NCBI GenBank assembly: GCA_035236585.1
Contig: CP141132.1
Span: 20,063,945-20,127,944, forward strand
Source: Warburgia ugandensis
Lineage: Eukaryota > Streptophyta > Magnoliopsida > Canellales > Canellaceae
DNA length: 64,000 bases
Direction: 5' to 3'
Shown here: one piece after another, positions 34,503-47,559 of the stretch
Numbering within the stretch: position 1 is the first letter of the stretch
Layout of the letters: every line of letters begins with the position of its first letter
Program-made: the position numbers and the translations under genes
The notes under the pieces: generated by a model
Database searches by the model: none
What the model was told of the DNA's origin: nothing
The model's input: only the letters and a program-made list of their open reading frames with translations

Positions 34503-36322
34503 ACTAACTAGATCTAGGTTTAGATGATTAGGATAATTATAGGGCTTGTTTGGCTGAAAACGTTAAACTTAGTGCTCATTGGGAGGCAACCTAGGATTTT
34601 TTTTGGAAAGTCTCATTAATCTACATTACCCATTCATCATTTAGGTGTCCTATATTTCAAAACATTGAGGACAATGTTTAGTTTAGGTTGGGAGGTGTAG
34701 ATATACGTGAACTTTCTATGCTTTTCTTGAATTTTTTTTTGAAAATTTTTGAAAGAATTTTTTTTTTAATAGGCCCTTTAAAAATATGAGAAGTTAGGTT
34801 TTCTGAATATTCAACTAAAATTTTTAACTTTTGCTTCATAATAGAGTTGCATACAATTATTTCATAATTTTATTCTTTTTCTAAAGTGTCCCCTTAAAAA
34901 TTAAACTCTAAATATTAATTGCAAAAAATAGCTATATATAGTTTAAGCTGAAGGGAGAATATAACTTAGAGATATTGTAGAAGATTTGAGGAGACATCCA
35001 ACCCAAGTAAGTTTTGAGCCATTCTTCCTTTCTGAGGGTCATACATAAATTCAAAATTTTCTTTAGTAGATATTATTTCTTAGTTGGTCTCATTATTCTT
35101 CATATTGGTCAGCTATTGATAAATCACAAAAGGACTACCATATATCTCTTATGTTTATGATCATATTTAAGTCATATAAAACCTAGGAAATGATAGAGGC
35201 TATCCCCAATAAAACCTAAAGACTTTAGCCTTCCCTATATTATATATTTTTGCTAGTTAGCCCCTTAAGCCTTTTAAATATCATCCTTTTCTTTGTTAGC
35301 CAAACAACCTTTACCTATATTAAACTCCTAATATATATCCATTACTCATTTGTTTTGAAATATGTAGAGAAGATTGAAGAACATCTTGAGAAAAAGTATG
35401 AACCATACAATTCAAGAGATGAACATTAAAATGGTGAAAAAAGAAGAAAATTTTCAAAAATGATATGTATAAAGTCAAGTGAAAAAAAAAAAAAAAACTA
35501 ATGAAAAAGAAGAATGTTCACTCTTACCATGAAAAATTAAAGAGTTGTGAATACATCGATAGAAGACCTTTACATATTTTCCAAATAATCTTTGTTTACC
35601 TTTATATGCATTCTTTTGATAACCCTTACCTAAGCCTACATTTTTGTCCTAATAGAAGTCCTAACTTGATCTTAGGAGAAGTATGGCTTGGATATGGTTA
35701 TGAATGATAGGGAGTTGGGTAGAGTGTAATATTCTTAATAGTTGATATCCTTTCATGAGACCATTATCATTCTTTCTAAGTTATTATTCTTCTATATGAA
35801 ATATATGAGACTTTCAGAATTGATAATTAACATTCTACTCACATATTAATGAGAGTATACCTTTTTGAGTGACTTCTTTTTGAGTGACAAGTATATCCTA
35901 TGAGAATTGACATTGAAGCATACATTTGGACTATAATTTAAGTTATATTTGACTCAAAAACTATTATTATATATCAGCTATAGTACATACTCACGTTCCA
36001 AAGTTTAATGAAATAATGGGATATGTTTAGCATAAGGGTAGGATTTTGAGCCTTTTTGTTCATCTTTATTAGCAGGCAAAAGTTAAGTATTTAACATAAG
36101 CTAAATATGAGAAAATTTTCTCAAATGAATAAAGGATTTTTTTTTTTTTTAATTTTATGGGTATATTCACTATAAACCCTTTGCATAACTCGTCTACTAT
36201 GAGTAACCTAGGGGTTTAAGGACTTATTGCATATGCTAAAGGCAATCGTGAGTACCTACAAAATTGGCAAATATTTTGTCTTTAATGATTTTTAGCATAT
36301 TTTGCTCAAGACTAGCAAAATA
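34503..36322 (+). mobile_element. 3' noncoding region of an Athila-like element (copy B)
   Basis: Starts with the conserved block GCTCATTGGGAGGCAACC at about 34580, then CATTGAGGACAATG at 34663-34676 and GGTTGGGAGGTGTAG at 34686-34700. It ends in a block shared with copy C (GGTATATTCACTATAAACCC near 36160; TTTGCTCAAGACTAGCAAAA near 36301) and the polypurine tract. Frames such as 35501-35707 are chance. Confidence 0.8.
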
Positions 36323-36337
36323 GTTGTTGGTGGGGTT
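36323..36337 (+). other. Polypurine tract
   Basis: GTTGTTGGTGGGG followed by TT lies directly before the LTR start TGATAAG. It occupies the same place as the G11 tract at 23519-23532. Confidence 0.65.
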
Positions 36338-38064
36338 TGATAAGTATCCAATTTTGTATAAAAGTCACCCAATTAATTACCATATGTCGTAACTTATAGC
36401 ATTAAATTAAGGTTTTTGGCCAAAATTATAGTACAGGCATTTCTGACCTAATAAACTAAATATTTGATAATTTATAGGTTCAGAAGCTAAACCAAGGTAA
36501 GTATGTGATTAATCATATTTTTATATGTTTTAATTAGAGTTTTTTATTTTTGTAGGAAGAGAGATGATGATCCGACAATCGAGATTGATCAAGATGAACA
36601 CTAAAGATCAAGATCAAAAGATTGAGTTAATGCCTAAGTATCATCATCCAAAGTTAGATCAAGAATCAAGATCACCTCAAGTGAAGCATTGGAGAAGTCA
36701 TTGGTGGATAAAGTGGGACCATGCATAAGCCATGCAAAGTCTACCACCTTTGCATGGGAATTCACTCGAGTGATGTAAGCCATGAAGAAGGTGATAAACT
36801 AAGAGAGCCATGAAGCCTAACTAAGCCATCAACCCAAGAAAAAGGAGCCCTCAAAGCAAACCATCAAGCCATTTGAGCCAAGCTTTATGGAAAGTCATGA
36901 TTTAAGGAGAATCCAAAGATTAAGTCAATTAAGTCATGCTCATGGAGTGCCATAATTAAAGGAAGAATTATGGCTCATCATTTCTCTCGCTTTTCATCAT
37001 TTTTGTCCCCCTCTTCTCTCCCATCCCACCTACCACATCATTTCTCCCATAGGATTCTCCATGCATAGGAGAAAATTTCAAACATTTCCTACCTCTTTTC
37101 GCACCATGTTCCCTCCTTATGATTACCCTAAAAACAAGCACCACATCTCATCACACCCATCCATTCTTTTTCCTACCTCATCCCACCATTCTTTTGCCCT
37201 TAGGTCACCTTTTAAGAAGTTAAAAACATCTATAAATAGCCCCCATGAGGGCTTCCACGAATTTGGATCTAGGTGGAGGGGGTTTCCCCCTCCTTACTCC
37301 ATCAATACAATCATCCTTAGAGCTTGTCATCTTCCTCTAGCATTTCATGCCTCTTCCTTTGAATTTTTTTTTTTTTTTATCAATATTTCGTACTAATTTC
37401 CACTTAAAAGTTTAGGTTGGTTATCTCTTAGTTATTTCTTTAATTTCCTTTCAATTCCTTCTTTGTTTTGTTTCTTAGTTACATGCTTAGTTGTTAGCCT
37501 CTTTGATTACTGGCCTTTAGTTTAATGATCTATTGATTTAAGAGCTATAACTCTTAGGTAGTGACAACCAAAAGAGTATAGTTATTAGATCAAAGTCTTT
37601 ACCTTACATCCTTGTTTAATTCCTTTGCTTTCCTTCAATGTTTGCCTTTAATTAGTTTCTTAGATCCTTGGATCTAAAAGCTACGACTCTCTTGCAATGA
37701 TAGCCAAGAGAATGTGATTATTAGACCAAGTTCCTTGCTTCTTGAATTCCTAAATTATTTTTCCCATCTCTTGTTTTCTTTCCCAATTTCTCTCCCTCTT
37801 TCCTTGGATCTCTCTTTGATTACAAGCATTCTTGCTTAATATAAGATTATTGGATTATAGTAGTAATTTCTTTGAGTGTACTTTGAACATTGTATGGTGC
37901 ACAAACTCCTTGGATAAGACACACCACTCTTGTACATCAAATCCATATAATAAGATTTATCTTTGTTTACTTTTAGCATATTTCCATATTCCATGTTTTA
38001 AATTTATGTTATGTTTCCATTCTTACTATAGGATAAAAATCACTATCTTTGGAGAGGTTAAATA
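36338..38064 (+). mobile_element. Athila-like LTR (family 1), plus strand, U5 end missing
   Basis: Begins TGATAAGTATCCAATTTTGT after a polypurine tract, so it was a 3' LTR. A TATA box CTATAAATAG lies at about 37230-37239. It shares the AAAGAGTATAGTTATTAGATC block (37570) and the CATATTTCCATATT block (37978) with 25323-27970. The match stops at about 38064, before the U5 motif, where an internal segment of another element begins. Confidence 0.75.
37230..37239 (+). promoter_or_regulatory. TATA box of a family 1 LTR
   Basis: CTATAAATAG followed by a C-rich stretch, the typical start of an LTR promoter, about 890 bp into the LTR. Confidence 0.5.
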
Positions 38065-38330
38065 GTTTAAGTAAAGGCCCACTAATCAAGGAAAACAACC
38101 CACCCACTAAGCCATACCATAGTCTTACTATGTTTCCACAAAGGCTACATCAAGCTCCTAAGATTGTCTCTAATTATGATAAGCAGCATGGAGATACATT
38201 TGATACCTTGCTAAGTGTTAAAATTCAAAATTCAAAATTACAAGATAAATTCACTCACCTTTCATTTTCAGAGGCACATTCAACTCATTTTGTATGGGAC
38301 CCAGGGAAGCTTTGAATCTTGTAAATTTTC
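38065..38330 (+). pseudogene. Unidentified coding segment shared with 46337-46640
   Basis: The plus-strand frame reads IKENNPPTKPYHSL, then FPQRLHQAPKIVSNYDKQHG, then VKIQNSKLQDKFTHLSFSEA and FVWDPGKL. The minus strand at 46640-46400 encodes the same series (ENVPSIKP, FPQKLHQAPTIVSNYEKQ, KIQNSKLQDKFVHHSFLEAY, LWDPKKF). In both cases it sits immediately upstream of the 3' noncoding region. I do not recognise the protein. It may be part of an element ORF or a captured host fragment. Confidence 0.5.
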
Positions 38331-40169
38331 TAAAAAAATTTCATTTGTAATAATTATGTGTCATTATTTTTCTGAACTTTCCTTTTATATATCCCCTGTT
38401 TCTTTCTTTCTCAATGCATTAACATCATCATATTTTTTAAACAATGAGGAAAATTTGTTACTTAGGTTGGGTGGTGTAGAATTTTGGTGAATTGTAGCTT
38501 TTTTTATAGTTTTTTTTTTGTATTTTTAAAAAAGTTAATTTTAGAGTTTTTAGGTCAATTCCTACACTATGTTAAGAAGTGGAATTTTCTGGAGTATAGT
38601 CTAGCTAAGTTTAGCTTATTAATAGAATTGCACATGATTAATTCATGATTTTACTCATTTTCTAAACTATTCTATGAAAGCAAACTCTCAGGACACATTT
38701 GTAAAAATAGTTGTTGTACATAATTTGAATTAATAAGTAGTTGTAAATTAGAGATCCTAAAGAAATTTAGTAGAGACCTATAACCTAAGTGAGTTTTAAA
38801 GTCATTCATTCTATTTGAGAGGTTATAAATGTTTTCAGTTTTCTTCAATGCGCTTAATCTAAATTTGATCACATCAACTTTTAAATTTGGTCAATTACCT
38901 GAATTATTAGAGTATTATCTTTAAAATTCTAGAAGCTCATTGAATCTGTTAGATTATATGAAACCTAGAAAATGATCTAAGCCATCCTTATTTTGACCTA
39001 GAGACATAAAGCCTACCCATAACATTTTTACCACTAATTAACAAACTTAAGCCTTTTATATAAGTCTTTTCTTTTCTTACCTAAATTAACCTTTACCCGT
39101 GTTAGCCTAGTATAATATATCCATTATGTTTTTTTGCTTCAAATGATAAGATAGAGATGAATGAATAAATACTTTTTAGGTGCAATGAAAGTAAAAACAT
39201 AAATATCAAGAAAAAATAATGTTCTTCAAAGAGATGCAAAAGTGCTACAAAAAAAAAGAAGAAGAAGAAGAATAAGAAGAGAAGTCTGAATTTGAAATGA
39301 AGACAGCAAAAAATTATGGAGAAATATTTACCTCAATGCAGAGTAAAAAAGAATTGTCAACTTTAGTAGAAGACCTCTACTTATTTTTGAAGAATTTTGA
39401 ATAACCTTTACACCCTTCTTGTGTACCCTATCCTGAGCATACATTTTGTCCTAGTTAAAGACCTATTGATTTTAAGATGAATATAGTCTTGATGAGGATA
39501 TGAAAAGATAGGATTTAAAGAGTAGTATTTTTGAAAGTTCAAAATAATGGCATCTTATCCTCTCCTAAAGGGACCAAAACCAAATTCCATAGTAACTCCT
39601 GTTCTTTTATGAGAATATATGAGATTAATTTGCTTTTATTGACTATGCTTACATATTTAAAAGAGTAATATAATTTGGACCTTTATTTGAGAGTTTTACT
39701 TCAGAGTGTATGTCTATTAGTGAGGATTGAGGTCAAAACATATTTTAAATGGAGTTCAAAAGTTAGAAGTATACTTAAAGATAAAAATTATTATATATGT
39801 AGACTGTACATACATGCACTACACTTTTTTGTAATCTGAACCTAGGTGAAATATATTTAGCATATAAGTGGGGTTTTGAATTTTCCATTCAATTTTATTA
39901 ATATTCCGAAGTGGTAATTTGATTATAAAATGAAGAAAATGCTCAGAGATAAATTTAGGAGATGCTCTTCTTGAATACTGTGGGTATATTTACTACAAAC
40001 TCTCACGATGCTTAAGTCGTCCACTAGGAGTAACCTAAGTGTTTAAGGATTTGTTACATATGTAAATGCAAGTATAAGTATCTACGAAAGTGGCAATTTG
40101 TATTAATTTTGTAATTTGGTTTTTTGTATGTTTTGCTCAGGACTAGCAAAATACTAGTTCGGGGTGCAT
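38331..40169 (+). mobile_element. 3' noncoding region of an Athila-like element (copy C)
   Basis: Parallels copy B (34503-36322) and the minus-strand copy at 45205-46336. It has the decayed motif near 38443, GGTTGGGTGGTGTAG at 38467-38482, TGTACCCTATCCTGAGCATA near 39424 and GGTATATTTACTACAAACTC near 39984, and ends in a G-rich stretch (GTTCGGGGTGCA) before the LTR at 40170. Confidence 0.8.
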
Positions 40170-42072
40170 TGTTAGTCCATTATTATATAAATTATCCCAC
40201 TTAGCACGTTTTTGCTATGTTTTTAAGATAATATTTAGAAATTTATATGAAAAATATATCATTTGACATTTTTATAATCTAATCATAATTTGGTAAATTT
40301 TTAAGGCTAGATGATGATCCGAGGTAAGTATGTATAAAATCAAATATTTTATAATACTAATTAGGCTATTTCATTTGTTTTGTAGGTGGTAGGTTAAGAT
40401 CCATGTAGTTAGATCAAGCTAATCAACATCTTAATTCTCCGATCAAGTTTAGATTAAAATGGACAGGTTAGATCAATTCAAATTATCTAGATCAAAATCA
40501 AGAAGCAAGGACTTTAGTTCAATCCTTCAGCATTAAGTCCCAACCATGAGCACACGAATATTGAGAATGCTAAGGGATTTTATGTTTAATAATGGAAAGT
40601 GAAAAGGGTGAAGAGAGAGGAAATAGTTTCCTAATAGGAAACTAAGTTAAAATTAGTAAATTCAATTGATTTAGAATTCTTTGGAGAAAAAGAAAGAGAA
40701 TGGAGAAATAAATTACTAAAAATTGAATTCAAATGACTTACCATCATCTATAAATACCATATTGAAGATGGGGTGAAAAAATCTTGAAAATTCAATGAAA
40801 AATGGAGATTGAAGGAGATAAACAGTGTGCGAAGGCTGGTGAATAGGGTTACTTTGCATGTCAGATCCTGCTTCAATGCTTAAAAAAAATCTCTAAAATT
40901 TGATTCATTGGATAGAATACATCAAGAAGAAGAAGACACAGGTGTTTGATTTTCAATTTTCATTCCAAATCTTGTAACTTGAATTGATAATTTTAAATAT
41001 GGTCTACTATTTGCATGAATAGTAACAACAAGTCACTTTTAAGTTTGGCACCTTTAGTTTGGTTTATTTGATAAGTTTTTGAATGAACTAATACTTTTAT
41101 TATATTATTATTTGAGTTAGAAAGAGTTTCATATAATTTTTTTTTGAAGTTTAATGATCAATTTTAATTTTATGAAATAGTCTTGAAAGGTACTATTGTG
41201 TAGGTTGGTGAACAACCTATGTTTATGATTGAATATCTTAATTTATATTATCTTAATTTGAAATCTGACCATACAATTGAATTTATTGATATCAAATTGT
41301 TCTAAGTACCTAGTTTCATTGAAAAATTCTATTAGAAAGTGGAAGAAGTTAGTTGCCAATGTTAGTGAAATCTTCATGGATTTTGACTGTTCATGGATTG
41401 TAAATAGAAACTGTATTAATTGTGGATTGTGAATAGGGATAAGATAACTACTTAGCTAGTGCCACACATGTGTGGTCGTACATGACTATCTCAGTTATCC
41501 ACTGCTTTTCTAGTAACACTCTCTCTCCTACAGACACAATAAGAGGTGTTAATCTGGTATTTTAATTTAAAAAATTAAGAAAATTCATGAATAAGATCAA
41601 ATGCATGACACATCAGAGAATGTTATGGGTGATTTTAAAAAAAAAATTCAATATAAGCTGCACAAGTCTCAAATTCTTTCCTTAGTCCATATCATCAGAT
41701 TTTTAAAAGATCTACATAATCCAACTATTGATCATCAATCAAAGACATAAGAGATGGATTGATGAAGGTTGATTGACTTGGATGTAGCCAGAATTGAAGA
41801 ATTTTGTTATGATCAAGCTAGGGAAGTGGATTTTAATTGATATTTTGTTTAACTTTTTGTCTTTTGAATTCAAACTTTAGTTGTTTTTTTTTTAATTCAA
41901 TAGATATGAGTTTCTAGTTCATTGTTATTCAATTCCTATAATTTTTGTTAAATTTTGAAATATTTTATTTTATTCAATTACCATTCTTCTTAAGTCGCAT
42001 CGCTGTAGGATCGACCTGTACTTGCACGAGCTATACTACAACAGCACCCGCACTTGCAGAAAATAATTAACA
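40170..42072 (+). mobile_element. Athila-like LTR (family 2), 3' copy
   Basis: Begins TGTTAGTCCATTATTATATA and ends CACTTGCAGAAAATAATTAACA-type sequence at 42072. It aligns with 30359-32016 along its length and retains the TATA box CTATAAATAC at 40748-40757 that the 5' copy has lost. The U5 motif GATCGACCTGTACTTGCACG is the clearest in the window. No primer site follows, consistent with a 3' LTR. Confidence 0.85.
40748..40757 (+). promoter_or_regulatory. TATA box of a family 2 LTR
   Basis: CTATAAATACC about 580 bp into the LTR. The corresponding stretch is deleted in the 5' LTR at 30359-32016. Confidence 0.5.
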
Positions 42073-42414
42073 CTTGCCACCTTCAATTTTGATAATAAAT
42101 AGTGTATCTTGTACAAATAAAGGTAGTCACATGCATATGGTATTTTACTGCTCTAAAAGTGATATGGGCACCACCATTATACTTTGAACTCTTTCTGTCT
42201 TAGTTGTTGAGTTGTGGGTCCTTGGTTTTGTTTGAATTACATTACTGACTAACTTCTTTTTAGGATCTCGAATCAACAAAAATGTGTAAACTACTTTGTG
42301 TTACCCTAATCTAGTAAAATGCCAAACAACCTTATTTAGTTTCAAATTGAGTGGTTAGAAGGTTTATTAATGCAATTTTTAGGAATACTATGTGCAATAA
42401 TTATGTATATATAA
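42073..42414. other. Unassigned sequence
   Basis: About 340 bp between the LTR end and the chromovirus protease fragment. Nothing recognised. It may be a remnant of another insertion. Confidence 0.4.
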
Positions 42415-42683
42415 GTCATATTATACACGTGATGCCCTTCACATGGCAAGGATTGTCATGTTATTATTGATAATGGTACTTGTGAGAATGTTGCTTCCAC
42501 AGAGTTAGTGAACACACTAAAATTGATGATATCCTCAACCCTTTAGACTAAAGTAGCGAGCAAAAGAACATCAAAGCAAGGTTACATGCAAATGCCTCAT
42601 CTCTTTTTCTATTAAAAATTGATATAAAGATGAAGTATGGTGTGATATTATACCAATGGATGCATGTCATCTTGTGTTGGTGT
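42415..42683 (+). pseudogene. Protease of the older chromovirus
   Basis: The plus strand reads CPSHGKDCHVIIDNGTCENV then ASTELVNTLKL, the retropepsin site with active Asp retained but Gly-Ser changed (IIDNGTCENV against IIDGGSCENV in relatives), and further on PMDACHLVLV, the usual PMxAxHLLLG end. It breaks off exactly where a reversed LTR begins at 42684. It follows in the polyprotein the zinc-knuckle block at 24790-25300. Confidence 0.78.
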
Positions 42684-44263
<1,580 letters not shown>

Positions 44264-44729
44264 GTAGTGAAGGAGAGAGAAAAGAGGAACAATTGAATGC
44301 TAAAATTAAAACAAAAAAGATCAATGAAAAAGTAAAATAGGGAAGGAGAACAAAAAAGAGCAAAACATTGATTCATTCTTAGAAATCCTAAATGTTACAC
44401 ATACTTTAAATGAGGAAAAATAAGATGATGAGATTAAAACACACACAAAACATTGATCGTATAACCATTGTCAACTAAGTGTGAAGAGTATTCCTTGAGG
44501 AGATCACTAATGGCTTATCTCCTTTAAGTGATATGTAGCACTTATTGATTTTATTCTAGGATTTATAATTCCAAATGAAGCTATATATCATATGAGCCCT
44601 AGAGAACATGAGGATTTGTAGCATCAAGTTGAAGAGTTGATGGCCAAAGGTATGCAAGAGTAAAATCCTATGTACAATATCTACTCTTCTTATGCTAAAG
44701 AAAGATAGATCATGGATGTTGTGTATTGA
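44264..44729 (+). pseudogene. Protease-RT linker and RT start of the older chromovirus
   Basis: After a Lys-rich stretch, the plus strand reads VFLEEITNGLSPLSDM, then after a frameshift LIDFILGFIIPNEAIYHMSP and REHEDL, stop, HQVEELMAKGMQE, then LLMLKKDRSW. This parallels VFPEEIPNGLPP, HxIDFIPG, YRMSPKE, QVEELL and LLVPKKDGSW in plant chromovirus RTs. It is cut at 44730 by the LTR of the next element. The rest of RT, RNase H and integrase were not found in the window. Confidence 0.78.
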
Positions 44730-45204
44730 TGTTGATTGTTTACCACAAGTGCACGGGCTATTGTAGTATAACTTGTGCAAGTATGGGCCAATCTCATGGG
44801 GACTTGACTTAAAAGATGGAGTTTAAATAAAATTTAATTATTCAAAATTTTTTAAAAATGACAAAAATTAAATAACAATGAATTGAAAATTCAGGTCCTT
44901 TTAACCAATGAAAATTATAGAAATCCAAGTTCAAAAAGATAGAAAATTAACTAAAAAATTAAAATTCACTTTCCTAGCTTGATTATAACAAATTACTTCA
45001 AATATAATATCATCAAAATTGATCAGCCTTCATCAATCTCTCACTAATACTTCTGATTAAGGATCTAACAGCTATATTGTTCAAATTCCCCAAAATTTTG
45101 ATGATCTAGACTAAAGATGGATTTTGGATTTTGGACAACTTAGATCAAATATCTAATTTTCAAATTGAAGATTAGGGATGTTGAATCAAGTAGGAGATGT
45201 GTGT
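44730..45204 (-). mobile_element. 3' LTR of the fourth Athila-like element, truncated
   Basis: The plus strand starts TGTTGATTGTTTACCACAAG, identical to the LTR end at 51167, and stays similar for about 470 bp up to AGTAGGAGATG. There it joins directly to the 3' noncoding region, so the U3 part and polypurine tract are deleted. The 51167 copy continues past the same point (AGGAGATGTCC). Confidence 0.82.
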
Positions 45205-46336
45205 GTGCATATGTACAGTCTACATATAGAATAATCTTTATCTCTAAATAGACTTCTAAATCTTGAACTCCATCTAATATATATTTTGACCTCAATCCTC
45301 ACTAATAAACATACACTCAAAAATAGAATCTCTCAGATTAAAGGTTCAAATCATATCTCTCTTTTAAATATGTGAGTAGAGTCAATAAAAGAAAATTTAT
45401 CTCACCTATATTCATGAAGAATATGAGTTACTAAGGAATTTAGTTTTGATCCCTTTAGAATAGATGCCATTACCTTTAAATACAAATATTACTCTTTAAA
45501 TCCTATTCATTCATGTCCTCATCAAGACTATATTCATCCTAAAATTAATAGGTCTTTAATTGGGATGAAATGTAGGCTTAGGACAGGGTACAAAAGAAGG
45601 GGTATAAAGGGTATTCAAAATTTCTTCAAAAATAAGTAGACATCTTCTACTAAAGTTGATAATTCTTCTTTACTTTGTTTGCCTAAAGTGAATATCTTTT
45701 ACCTCAACATTTTTGCATTCTACAAACATTTCTTTCTTTCTTTTCAACACTTTTGACTAGGCTTTATATCTCTAAGTTAACAACAAGGATGACCTAAATT
45801 CTTTTCTAGGTTTCCTATAATCTATTATATTCAATCAAATTTTAGAATTTTAAATGTAATACTCTAATAATTTAGGTAATTGACCAAATTTAAGAGTTGA
45901 TGGGATCAAATATTCTTTAAGCACTCTGAAGAAAATTAGGAACATTTATAACCTCTCTCAAAGAATGAATGTCTCTAAAACTTACTTAGGTTATAGGTCT
46001 CTATTGAATAGATTCAAGATCTTTAAGTTATAATTACTTATCAATTTATACTATGTATATGCAACTACGTGTACAGATGTGATCTGAGAGTTTGCTTTCA
46101 TGGAATAATTCAGGAAATGAGTAAAATGATGAATTAATCATTTACAATTCCATTAATAAGTTAAAATTATTTAGAATATACTTTAGAGAAATTCAATTCT
46201 CATCGTAGTTTAGGAATTGGCCTAAAAGTTTTGAAAAATTTTAAATTTTTTTTAGAAATTAAGAGAAAAAATAATAATAACTAGAATTTACTATAATTCT
46301 ACACCCCACAACCTAAAAGAAACATTGTCCTCAATG
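45205..46336 (-). mobile_element. 3' noncoding region of the fourth Athila-like element
   Basis: Reverse-strand match to copy C: ATGTACAGTCTACATAT near 45220, TCCTCATCAAGACTATATTC near 45514, and the motif CATTGTCCTCAATG at 46323-46336 beside CTACACCCCACAACC. Confidence 0.82.
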
Positions 46337-46640
46337 TTTAAAAAGTATGATGATGATAAGGCATTGAGAAATGAAAAAATGGGAGATATAGAAAAGGAAA
46401 GTTCTAAAAAAATATGGTGCATTATTACAAATGAAAATTTTATAGAGTTTGAAACTTCTTTGGGTCCCATAAAGAATGAGCTAAATAAGCCTCTAAAAAG
46501 GAATGGTGCACGAATTTATCTTATAATTTTGAATTTTGAATTTTATCATAGGGCAAGGTAAATATATTTGCAGGTTGCTTCTCATAATTAGAGACAATTG
46601 TGGGAGCTTGATGCAGCTTTTGTGGAAATGGAGCAAAGAT
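46337..46640 (-). pseudogene. Unidentified coding segment shared with 38065-38330
   Basis: On the minus strand, ENVPSIKP, FPQKLHQAPTIVSNYEKQ and KIQNSKLQDKFVHHSFLEAY follow straight after an RT block ending in NQIEIVHKDQ. The RT palm, RNase H and integrase are thus replaced by this segment, which then leads into the 3' noncoding region. The function is unknown. Confidence 0.5.
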
Positions 46641-47200
46641 GTCACATGGCTTAATGGATGGGACATTTTCCTGATCCTTGTGTACAATTTCTATCTGGTT
46701 ATGCCCTAAATAACCTTTAGAAAATAATAATACTGGTGTCTTGCAACTCTTTCTAACATTTGATCAACAAAGGAAAAGGAAAATGGTCCTTCCTAATGAC
46801 ATCATTTAATTTTCTATTGTCAATGTACATACACCAACTAGTGGCAACTCTAGTGAGGACTATTTCATTGTTAGCATTAGTGATCATTGTCACTCTAAAC
46901 TTCTTTGAAACTATTTGAGTAGGACTCACCCATTTGCTATCACTTATGGGATAGATGATTCCCACATAAAGCAATTTAAGGACTTTTGCTCTAACCACAT
47001 CTTTTATATTAGGATTTAACCTTCGTTGCAACTTACAACATAGTTTATCATCGTCCTCTAAGTAGATTTGATGGGTGTATATTAAAGTGCTAATATCTTT
47101 AATGTCTACTAAGGTCCATCTTATTGCACTTTTGTGTTCCCTAAAGGCTTTGATCAGTTATTTCTCTTGAAATTTTTCCAATTGAGAGGCAATTATAACA
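46641..47200 (-). pseudogene. Reverse transcriptase N-terminal half, Athila/Tat-like
   Basis: The frame at 46753-47031 contains RRLNPNIKDVVRAKVLKLLY, VGIIYPISDSKWVSPTQIV, EIVLTRVATSWCMYIDNRKL and NDVIRKDHFPFP. It continues in a second frame with FVDQMLERVARHQYY and GHNQIEI. These are fingers and early palm. The YxDD box lies beyond the point where the RT stops, so the enzyme is incomplete. Confidence 0.85.
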
Positions 47201-47559
47201 GGAAAAGTTTCTTCATCTAATAAATAGGTATATTTGAGGTCAAAAGGTAGAGGTTTCAAATCTAGCTTAGGAGGCTTAAATGAGGATGGAATTGGAGTGG
47301 ACTCCCTTGATGGAAGTTCCTCAAATGAGATTTCTATCTTTCAATGTCCATTGGGGGCACAGAATCAAGGAGGGTATTAACTTCCTCTATTAATGTGACC
47401 TCATTAAACTCATTTAAATAGGTCAAATAGGCCTCAAGTGGGTCCAACAGGGAAGAGGTTATGAAATGATCTTGCACGATTGAATTTATCATATTGACAC
47501 AGTGTAAGGCATCTGAGATTTCTCATAGTTACTTACAAATATAAAAAATGTTCAATTCT
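47201..47559 (-). pseudogene. Protease-RT linker
   Basis: Decayed acidic linker between protease and RT, in the same position as in the elements at 1700-2360 and 20641-21059 (the DPLEAY-like block near 47410-47450 is readable on the minus strand). Confidence 0.55.

Noticed and set aside
25318..42421. CATAT at 25318-25322 and 42417-42421 as the duplication of the large insertion
   Set aside because: The base before the right copy does not end an LTR (no CA), and 340 bp of unassigned sequence lies between the last LTR and this site.
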